Shown here piece after piece: positions 35,568-45,762 of a DNA stretch of 64,000 nucleotides. The notes under the pieces are model-generated. The model had not been told where the DNA came from, did not search any database, and saw only the letters and a list, made by a program, of their open reading frames with translations. The DNA is from Plantago major (lineage: Eukaryota > Streptophyta > Magnoliopsida > Lamiales > Plantaginaceae): positions 40,433,431-40,497,430 of the forward strand of contig CM048842.1 in NCBI GenBank assembly GCA_026545765.1. Reading direction: 5' to 3'. The position numbers were made by a program, and so were the translations under genes. Position 1 is the first letter of the stretch. Each line of letters starts with the position of its first letter.

Positions 35568-38500
35568 TCAAGAATAAACAGGAGGATCATTCACGTTTCT
35601 CAGATAAGGTAGTCCATTTCTATCCTGATACATCATATTTCTAATTGGAAGAGGACAGTTTATAGGAGTGTAACTGCCAGAAGTCCTTGAATAAAGAGCA
35701 TGATTAGCAAGGTATTCAGCTATGGAGTTGCACTCTCTGTAGCTGTGTGACATTGACACATTAAGCTCACTGCACAAAGGAAGGATCTTGCTGATTAAAT
35801 TAGAGATGGTCCAGTTATTAAACCTTGACTTCCTTTTCAGTATATTAATTGCCACCAAACAGTCTGAGTCTAGATAAATATTATGCAGGTTAAGCTCCTT
35901 ACAAAGACTCAGTCCTAGCCATATGCCATGAAGTTTTGCATATAGAGGACTAGAGAAGGGGTGAGAAAAGAAGGCCTTGATCAACCTTCCTTCATGGGTT
36001 CTAATCAACCCTCCTAAAGAGGTTCTATTGGAAGTGGTGGAATGAGCTCCATCAGTGTTTAGCTTATAGCAATTGGCAGGGGGGCTTATCCAATTAATGA
36101 AGAGCACTTTGGATTTTAAAGGAGGAGCAAGAGAAATATTCCAGAGAGATATTAGATGTGAATCTCCTTGCCAGAATTCTCTTGGGAAAGGTTTGGCTTG
36201 AGAGGAAAGAAAAATCATGGAGAGAATCTGGGGAATGATACTCTCAGCTCTGATTTCCTTAGACCTGTGTTTTGCCTCATTCCTAGCTAGCCACATAGCC
36301 CAGCAGATAAGCATAGGAATGAGGCTCCTGATATGGCCCTTGTGAGAAAATAAAGGTAGAGGAGATGAAGTTTTCCAGGCCTTAAATCTAGTGAACACTG
36401 TATGAGAAGATGAGTTGCTTACATTTAAGAGATTGGCAAACCAGTCCCAAACCTTCAGAGCAACTGAATTGAAAAGGAGCACATGAGAAATTGTCTCTAT
36501 ACTCCTACAACATTGACACTTGGAAGCAAGAACTAGACCTTTATCTTGCATGATCTGTTCAACAGGGAGCCATCCATTAACTAGCTTCCACCAAAAAACT
36601 GAAATCTTTTAAGGAATTCTGGCATGCCAAAAAGATGGAAGGAAAGGAGTAACATCTCTTTTCAACCTAACAGTCTCCCAGGCACTCTTTACACTAAAGC
36701 ATCCATCAGTAGAAGGATTCCAAAGAGGAGTATCCTTTTGAGAGGTGTCAAAAGGAATGAGAGTGATATCTAGACAATATTGGGAGGGAGAAAAGATACA
36801 AGTTGATTCCCGTTCCAAGAGCCCTGAGCCCAGAAATCTTTCACTAAGGGCTTTACAGACCTAGAAGGAGGGGACAAGGCAAGATGATGAAGAGGTCCAT
36901 GACCTGACCAATCATCCCACCAGCAGGAAATATTTCCTTGACCAATGTTCCAGAAGATGTTCTGATGAAAAGCTTCTTTTATTGACAGCATCCTCCTCCA
37001 AATTGGAGAGCAAGGAGGATTGGGAGAGCAGTTTAAGGGATGATGTCTTGAGCAGTATTTGGAGAAGAGGAACTGAGCCCAGAGAGAGTCCATAGCTTTA
37101 AACTTAATCCAAAGTTTAAAGTCAAAGGCTCTACTAGTATCTTGGATTCTCCTAATACCTAGACCACCCTCAGAAACAGGGAAACAAAGAGTTTTCCATT
37201 TTGTCCAGTGGGTTCTTCTCTGAGAAGAAGAGGATCCCCAGAAGTAAGAAGCAAAGATAGCTTCTATCTTTTCCAAACAGCCTTAGGAGGATCAAGGACA
37301 TGAAGGAGGTAAACAGGGGTAGAAGCCAGAACACTCTTTATCAGAGTGAGTCTACCCCCTTGAGAGATGAACTGAAGATTCCACCCAGTCAGTTTGGTTC
37401 TGATCTTATCTATCAAAGGATTAAAGAGATGAATCTTCTTATGACCTTTATGAATGGGCACCCCCAGGTAGGTAAAAGGTAAAGGAGAAGGGGAGATGCC
37501 TAGCTCAGAAAGAATCACAGAAATGTTAGCTCTTTTACCTGAATAAACCTGACTCTTTGAGACATTTATCCTTTGTCCTGAGAGCTGTTCATACTGTGTG
37601 AGGAAAACTTTGATCTTGTGGAGAGAAGATTTCTGAGCTTTACAGAAGATGATGCAGTCATCTGCATAAGCTAAATGACTGATCTTAAGGCCACCTTTGC
37701 AGTCAAAGTATAACTCAGGATTAAGGAGAAAAAGGTTGTTCAGTCCTCTAGAAAGGAATTCACTTGCAAGGATAAAAAAGAGCTAGAGAGAGAGGGTCTC
37801 CTTGTCTGAGACCCTTATAAGCTCTAATGAATCCACATAGTTCTCCATTGAGGATGTAGCTATAGTGGCAATTTTGAATTTTCCTCATTACAAGATCAAT
37901 CCAAGTTTGACTAAATCCAAAGTCAGCAAGGATCTTACTCAAAAAACTCCAGTCAAGCCTATCATAGGCTTTCATCATGTCTAGCTTGAGAATAAGGTTT
38001 GAACCTCTTGTTTTGGCATCTAGATAATGAGTGAGTTCCTGAGTAAGAAGGATGTTATCAGCAATGGCTCTTCCTTTGACAAATCCACTTTGATTAGGGG
38101 AGATGAGGCTTGGGAGAAAAGGGGCTAACCTCTCATTGATCAATTTTGTAATGATCTTGAGGGTATTATTGCACAGACTGACAGGTCTGTAATCTCCCCA
38201 AGTCAAAGGAACTGGAATCTTAGGAATTAAGGCAATATTAGTGCTAGAGAAACTCAGAGGCAGACCTTCTCCTCCAAAAAAGCTCTGAATTGCTTCAAGG
38301 AGGTCTTCCTTAATGATATCCTAGTAGGATTGGAAGAAAGCTGTTGAGTAACCATCTGGACCAGCAGCAGCCTCCTTGTTGAGACTAAGACTGCAGAGTG
38401 GATTTCCTCCAAAGATGGAGGTAGAGTGGGAGCTACATTCATATCTGAGGTGACCAGATGAGGGATTAGCTCTTGAGTATTGCTCAAATCAGCAGAAAGG

Positions 38501-39728
38501 GGAGAGCTAGAGAGAAGATTCTCATAATATGAAATCAGAGAATCTTTTAGACTAGATTGAGAAGTCAGAAGCTGATCATTGACAGTCACAGAGTGAACTG
38601 AAAGTTTTCCTTTTTTTCTTTTAACCATGGAATGAAAAAGTTTGGTGTTCCTATCACCCTCAATAGCCCAGCTACACCTAGCCTTCTGTTTCCAAAAACA
38701 TTCTTCTTTATCCAAAAGCAAATCAAACTCAGCTGAGACTTTGTTGTAAAAAGATTGATTTTGGTCATTTTTATGTAAAGCAAGAGTTGCTTCAGCAAGG
38801 TGGAGCTCCTGCTTCTTCTTTTTTAAGTTTTGTTTCTTTTCTTTCGCCAAAGCACTATCAGAAGAAAACATTTCCAAAAACATTTTTGTTCCACCAAACC
38901 AATCTTTATTTTAACCTTTTTAACTTTTCATCAAATTTTTTCAGTCCATGGTTTTGAAAGGAAGGGAAACTCCAGTTAGTCTGAACTTGAGAGAGGAAAT
39001 CAGAGTGAAGGATCCACATGTTTTGGAACCTGAAGCTGGAGGCATGAGAGTGAGAAGAAATAGAAAAGGAGAGGAGGAGAGGTCTGTGATCAGAGGCTTT
39101 ATGAAGACCATGAGAAACAGTGGTGAGGGAAAAGGTGTCTGACCAAGCTTGATTGTATAGATACCTATCCAACCTTTGGGCAATACCAGGACCATTCCAA
39201 GTAAATGGTTGTCCTGAGAACCCTGCATCAATCAAGCAACAATCCTGGATGTTGGTATTGAAATCAAGCATAGCCTGAAGGTTTGGAGGAGAACCTCCCT
39301 CCCTTTCAGAGGAAGCACAAATGGTGTTAAAATCCCCTCCCACTAACCAAGGTAGTTGGGACGAGGAAATACTCTCTAAATGATCCCAGAGGGAGACCCT
39401 CTCATCCCTAGTACACTTAGCATAAATACTAGTGATTAAGAAAGGCACAGGTACAGAGGGGGAGGAAACTTGACAGTGTAACAGTTGAATATCATCCAAA
39501 ACCACAGTAACAGAGTTAACAAAGTTGTAGAAGAACCAAATTTTATTAGAAATATTACAGAAGCAATTATCAAAATGAAACACTCTACAGTAAAAAGCAG
39601 GATTGAAGTCTACCATAGGTTCCAAGATAATTAAAAAATCAAAATTTTCTTTTTTTTTTATAAAACCAAATTTGCTGCTGAGTTTTACTATTAGCTACTC
39701 CTCTAGCATTCCAAATCATGCAATTCAT
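35568..39728 (-). pseudogene. LINE ORF2 (endonuclease, reverse transcriptase, RNase H)
   Basis: Starts MNCMIWNARGVANS at 39728. Endonuclease motifs: GGDFNTI, TWNG, LDRYLYN and SDHRPLLLSF. Reverse transcriptase: FVKGRAIADNIL, LKLDMMKAYDRLDW, GLRQGDPLS and YADD (about 37640-37680). Then a zf-RVT-type CQCCRSIETISHVL and an RNase H (LNTDGAHS, YLDSDCLVAI, HSYRECNSIAEYLANHAL). Frameshifts occur at the A-run 39651-39660, near 38905, near 38290, near 37780, near 37270 and near 36800, plus a stop near 36610. In RNase H the usual catalytic Glu (AEL) is Lys (AKLHGIW) and the last Asp of the IADYLA type is Glu. Confidence 0.85.
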
Positions 39729-41697
39729 TGGGAAACAGTGGGGGATTGGGAACCAGCAGCTTTGTTCTTGTTCCTAGTAGACTTCCTAACTTTAGGTTTT
39801 TTTTTTTTTTTTTTTTTTGAAGAAGTTGGCGTACTAGAAATTACCCCTGCCGGAGGGTCTACCAAGTACATGTTCCTTCTTGAGTTGGTCTGGTCTGAGT
39901 TCCCTTCACCTGATGATTGAGTTGACAGCATTGTGATTTGATTATCTCCTGAGTACTCCCCAGCTTCACAGCTAGAGTCCAGGTCCCCTGTAGATCCTCT
40001 TCTGTTGAAATCACAAAAGTTAGTATCTGAGATTAGGTTATCAGGATCCATGGATGATTGAAAATATGAATTTGTGCAAATTGGAACTGCAACTTCCCTA
40101 AGGGTGTGTAATGAAGGAGGGGTAGGACATTCCATTATGTCAAGTGGATTCTCCATCTCCTCAGTGGGGGAACTTCTCTCAGGAAGTCCAGAGATTGGAT
40201 CTTGATCAATCAATAGAAACTCTGGTTCTGCAACAATTTCTTCATCCATTTGTTCCTCCTCAACTACAACACCATTCACAGAAAATGGATCTAATCCAAT
40301 AGAGTTACCAGCTTCTTGTATTTGCTCCACCACTGAACCCAGAAGTGGATCCACCAGGTCATCCTGATGAGCAACAAGTAGGATCTCCATAAGATGGTTA
40401 ACATCCTCCTGATGAGGAGGAATTGCCTCCTCTGGCTGATCACTTGATGGATCCTCTTGTTGAATTGTGTCAACCAAAAGAGAGTTTTCATGTTCTTGAT
40501 CTATTTGTCTCACCATTCCAGTCATAGCAGTGTTCAAATTATTGAGCACCCTATTCCTTCTGTTAGTTTCAGCCTGTGTCACTATAGCCTTTCTATACAC
40601 CACTCTTGTAAAACCATCTGCATCTGTTACTTGTACAGCCTTTTTCCCAGCTCTGATAGCATTAGGTGATCTCTTGCATCCTCATACACATCAGGATTCT
40701 TATTCTTCTTTTTCTCAGGATTTTTAACATGGCAGTTTTCTTCCACATGACCTAGTCTAGCACAGAAAGAACAATACCCTGGGAGATCTTCATAGTGCAC
40801 ATTTAAAGTAAAACTGGTACCTAAGGCAGTTACACAAATGTGCTTAAGCAGAGGTTTTGTCAAGTCGACTTCCACACAAACTCTAACTTTATTTAGTCGT
40901 GCTAAGTTTGCTGTGTGGTTATCAACTCGCAAAGGCCTACCAATAGGCTTAACAAGCTCAAATAATGCTTCGGCATAAAAGAGATACAACGGAACCTTTT
41001 TTAGAGTAATCCATACTGGGACAATTGGAGACTTTGCTTTTGGCGAGAAATCGGGAGACCATTTAAACATCCTCATAGGACAAGCACCAATGTTGACCAT
41101 TTCACTCAGCCAGAGATTTCTATAATCTTCTTCCGTGTACAGTCTGATGTAGATATGTCGATAGTCCATGAAACTGACTTCAAATCTCCCTTTTAGCTTG
41201 AGATCTAAGAGAGCAGGAGCTACATCCGCTATTCTAGGCACCCCATTGGAGAATTTTCCGACTAGGATGTAAGCAAAAGGTGCCGAAAGAGCATTAACTT
41301 CATCCGAGGAGAAATTGACGAAGGCTGTGTCTTCTTCCTTGGAGATGATTTTAGGTTGAACAATCTTCCTTATGTTCGACACTCCATCAAAGAAGGAAGT
41401 GGAGGATGACTTGACAGAGGTTGCAGGATCGGAGACTGTCGGGTTGTCTCCTCGAACCACTGCAACATAATTTCTAATGGAGTTAAACGGATCTCTGGAT
41501 GGAGTGAGTAAAGCATCAACAGAAACTTGAGGATCTGTGTTTAGAGGAGTTGTGGTAAGAGGAATTGAGAGCGGAGAGGAATGGGTAGGTGGACAGGGAT
41601 TTGCGGCTTGAGGATCTGAGATCAGAGGATTTGTAACTTGTGGATCTGGGATTAAAACTGAAGAGGAAGTGAGATGAGGAGGAGCTTCTGTGGTCAT
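39725..41697 (-). pseudogene. LINE ORF1 (nucleic-acid binding, DUF4283 and zinc knuckle)
   Basis: First frame 41697-40627: Pro/Ser/Thr-rich N-terminus, then a DUF4283-like domain (AYILVGKFSNG, YRHIYIRLYTEEDYRNLW, PIVPVWITLKKVPLYLF), then a CCHC knuckle (YCSFCARLGHVEENCH). A frameshift between about 40680 and 40627 moves to a second frame, whose DADGFTRVVYRKA is the segment usual after the knuckle. It ends with a Lys-rich tail. ORF1 proteins of plant L1 elements bind the element RNA. The stop overlaps the ORF2 start as ATGA. Confidence 0.8.
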
Positions 41698-42240
41698 TGG
41701 AGAAGATCTAGCAGCGTGAGGCTGCCAGACGGGGAGAAGAAATCTGGTCTACAGGAGCATCTTCTTCATTGTTGCACTTGTTGAAATTAGATGTATCTCG
41801 TGTCCCTAAACCCTAACTCGTGTCTACAGATGCATCTTCTTCATTGTTATGGTTTTAATGTTATATCTTTTCTTATTAGGTTTCCTTATAAGGGTGAGGA
41901 AGAGTTAACTGATTTGCCCTTGATCAAACACTGGCCCAACAATAGGCTGCTTGATAGGGTGAATAAAGAGAAGGGTGTCTTTGGTAGGGGAATTAGACTG
42001 AAGAAGGTTTATCCGATCAGCGTTATAGAAGAGATGCATGTTGATACAAAGGTCAGAGTTGAACAGCCTGCTGGACATTCTTATGAGCCAAGCAAAGTTG
42101 ATATTCTTTTGAATGCTGCTGCTTCCATGGCTTCACCCGCCCATCGAGGATCAGGTAAATCTCCACCACCCCAGCAAGTTGATGATAATGATGAGAATTA
42201 TGTGGTGTTGAAGCTCCTTTTTGTTTGCTTACAGTTTTAA

Positions 42241-42790
42241 CTGATTATGTTGTGTTTTTAACTGACAATGTTATGTGTTTTAGTTTTATGTTTTGTTTTA
42301 AGTGATGTTATGTTTTTTAATTGCTGATGCTATGTTTTTAAGTTTGCACGTTATTGTTTTAAGTTTGCATGTTTTTGTTTATGGTTCTAAGTGATTTTGT
42401 TGTGTTTTTAAGTTATGATGTTTTATGGTTTTGTTTGTAGCAATGGTATGCGTTTTAAGTTATCATGTTATGTTTTTAAGTTTGATGTTATGGTTCTAAG
42501 GTATGATGTTATGTTTTTTAAGTGCTGATGTTATGTTTTTAAGTGATTTTTATTGTGTTTTAAAGTTATGATGTTTATGGTTTTAGGTTTTGTTTGTAGT
42601 AATGGTATGCATTTTAAGTTATCATGTTATCTTTTTAAGTGTTGTTGTTATGGTTCTAAGGTATGATGTTATTTGTTTAAGTGCTGATGTTATGTTATTT
42701 AAGATAGTATGTTATTTTTTGTTTTAATTGATGATGTTATGGTTCTAAGGCATGATATTGTGTTTGTAATTGCTGATGTTATGGTTTATA
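42241..42790 (+). repeat. Intronic GTTATGTTTTTAAGTG-type degenerate repeats
   Basis: This Ulp1-gene intron is almost entirely built of imperfect 15-25 base units with the core TGTTATGTTTTTAAGT and GTTATGGTTCTAAG. The same words fill 43510-43811, 44122-44645 and 45067-45293, always T-rich on the coding strand. Confidence 0.8.
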
Positions 42791-45762
42791 GGCTGAAGAG
42801 GAGCGACTGGCTATCTGGAAGTGCAACTTTACGGTTTTTGTTCATTCTCAAATGGAACTTATAACTGTGGGTGATGACGCTGCGTCTAAAGATGGTGCAG
42901 CTGTTGATGTGTCTCAGGTTGGGACATCGTCTGGTGTTGCCCCGTTGCTACTGGTGTTAGTGCGTTTGGGTGGGATAAAATTCAATGTTCTCCATCAGCT
43001 AATAGCCAAGCTTTCTACAGCAACCCCGAGGTTTTGGCAATGTTGGATTTCATTGTTGAGGAGGCTTAGAAAAAGAAGATGGAGGTTGTTGATGCCCCTA
43101 TGATGAGAAGAAGTAAGTATTATATAGAAGGTGGGCCTTCATTTGATTTAGGCTATAATTTTGGTACGCCAAGTTTTTATGAGGCTATTGGTGCTGCAGC
43201 TGTCATTCCTCCCGCATTACAGCCTGCTGATTTTGGTTCAAAAGATGATGATGCAGACGTTGTCGATGATACTGTTTCCTCCGATGTTTTCTTGGACTTG
43301 AACCCCATTACTGATATCTCCAATTTCTTGGGTGATATTGATTACAATGATGGCATGGGATGCACTATTGAGTGTGGAGTTGCTGGGGTTGATTATGACT
43401 TGGTTTCAGACTTCATGGTATCAAACAAGCCTGTAGTATCAGGAATGAAATTGTTGAGGAAACAGGTTGCCGACTATTTGTTTTCAGACTATGCGCACAA
43501 AGTTGATAGGTACATTTCTATCTTCTAATTAATTTATGTTTTTATTACATTTTGTTGTTGTTTTAGGTTACTGTAATACTGTTTTTATCTATTGAATGTT
43601 TTTGCTATGCATGTTTTAATCTTTGTACTGTTTTAAGTCATATTGTGGTTGTTTCATCATTCCTTGTTATGTTTTTAATAGGATTTCTGCAGTGTAGTCT
43701 TCCAAATGTATGACTATATTTTTATTCATTTTTGTTGTGTTTTTAAGGCATGCTGTTGTATTTTTAAAGTGATAATACTAATTTCTTTCTTTTTGATTTT
43801 TTTTTTGTCAGCAATGATTCTATAGTATCCTTTGTTGATGGCATCAATGTCTTCTTTGAAGATATTGCCAGTTTGAAGGTTAAAGAAATGGTCAAGGGTC
43901 CTGTGCTTGATAGTTGGGCATTTTTGTTGAACTTTTTGGAGAAGAATAAACAAAAAATGGAGCGTTTTGTGTTCAGTACCACTGTTTGTCCTGCTTGGGT
44001 TCATTGTGTCGCAGATAACTCTGATAAATCTACTGAATCTGATTTCTTGGATTCCTTGGATGCGTGGTTTTCAATGTCTGGTCAGTCGATTTCTACGCAG
44101 CAGTTGGAAGAAGTCAAATGGGTAATTATATATATATTTTTTTAAAGCATTATTGTTATTATCTATTTTATGTTTGATGCTATGATTTTAACTGATATTG
44201 TTATCGTTCTAAGTGACTATTTTTGTGCTTTTAAGTGATGATTTTTGAAGTTTTGAAAGATACAATTGTATGTGTTTTAAACTATCATGTTATGATTTTC
44301 AAGTCTCTCTGTTATTGGTTCTAAGGTGTTATGGTGTGTTTTTAAGTGTTTATGTTATTGTTTTAAGTTTTGAAAGCAGCATTTGTATGTGTTTAAAATA
44401 TTATGTTATGTTTTTAAGTGTTTCTATTGTGGTTCTAAGGTTTTCTGTTGTGTTTTTTAAGTGATTATGTTATTGGTTAAGTTTTTAGAGCAGTAATTGT
44501 ATCTGTTAAAACTATCATATTATGTTTTTAAGTGTTTCTATTGTGGTTCTAAGTAATGATGTTGTGGTTCTAAGGGATGATGTTGTAGGTTTAATTTTTG
44601 TTAGCAGCAAATTGTGTGTAATTATTTTTTTTTTCCCTTTTGCAGTTTGTTTTTGTACTTCATGCGTCCGATCACTACACAGTGTATGTGGTGAATATGG
44701 AAGAGAATTCTGTGCAACACATGGATAACTTGAGAATGATTGAAGAGAAGATTCCAATCGCTACTGAACGTGCCAACACATTGGTATGGAAACTGATGTG
44801 CTTTATTTTTCTTACTCACAACATTAGTTGATATAATTGTGTTTTTATTTTTTATTTGTTACTTTTTGCAGAAGTCCGCATTTTCTAAGTTTCTTCAGAA
44901 GAAAGGACACAGTCGAGCAAAGGAGGTTGAATCCTTCATCTTCAATCATATCAAGATGCCTTTTGACTTGGTTGTAAATGATGGAAACAATGACTGTGCA
45001 TTGTATGTACTGCATGAGTTGAAAGAATTTAGAGGAGCGGCATATGATTCCGATAGTTTGAATCAGGTATGTTTTTTTAAGTTGTTTGCTTCTTTTTTTG
45101 GTTTTAGTCATTGTTTTAAGCTTCAAGGTTCTTGTTTTAAGTGATTCCCTTATTGTTTTTAAGTGTTTGTTTTGTCTGTTTTTAGAGATGTTACTGATTT
45201 AATAGTGTAAGTTGTTGTTTTAAGTGTTTACGTTGTTGTTTTTAAGTACTTATATGATGAATTATTTATACTTAATTTTTCTTGCTTTTTCAGCTTTCTG
45301 GGCGTATCCTTTTTAGAGCAGAGATTGTGGCTACTCTTGTTCTGGCTGACATCAACTCTAGTAGAGCATCTGTGTTGGATTTGGTTGAGTACTTTGACGT
45401 CAACAAACATGATATGATAAAGCAATTGCTAGCTAAAGAAGCTGAGAAAGAACAGGAAAATGTTGATGTTCCAGAGGAGAAAACTGATCCGCAGGACGAA
45501 GTTGATAAGAAGGACAAAGCTGATAAACCAGTGGAAAAAGTTGAATCGAAGGCTGCTGCAAGGGCTAGAGTAGCTTTGGAGAAGAAGGCAAAACAAGCTG
45601 AAGAGAAGGCTGCAAAATCTCTTGAAAGGGAAAGGAAAAAACAGGAGAAAGAAAAGGAGAAGCTAGAGAAAGAGAAGGAAAAACAGGCTAAGGAAATTGG
45701 AAAGAGGACGAAGAAGCATCATGATTCACCTGATGATACTGATAAAGACAGTACAATTGACA

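Larger units (their letters stand above)
34870..41780 (-). mobile_element. LINE (L1-type non-LTR retrotransposon)
   Basis: Minus-strand element inserted in the 34284-41879 intron of the Ulp1-like gene. In order from 41.7 kb downward: an ORF1 with DUF4283-like region and zinc knuckle, then ORF2 with AP endonuclease, reverse transcriptase, zf-RVT and RNase H. A poly-C tract at 35336-35352 lies in the 3' UTR (34.87-35.57 kb). No poly-T (minus-strand poly-A) tail or target duplication could be fixed, so both ends are approximate. Multiple frameshifts make it inactive. Confidence 0.85.

Noticed and set aside
34881-35571. Minus-strand ORFs of 160 and 89 codons
   Set aside because: They lie in the LINE 3' UTR after the RNase H stop, overlap in different frames, and one crosses the poly-C tract.
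41751-41850. 28-bp direct repeat (TCTACAGGAGCATCTTCTTC and TCTACAGATGCATCTTCTTC) as LINE target duplication
   Set aside because: Both copies are on the same side of the LINE; no matching sequence was seen near 34.87 kb.
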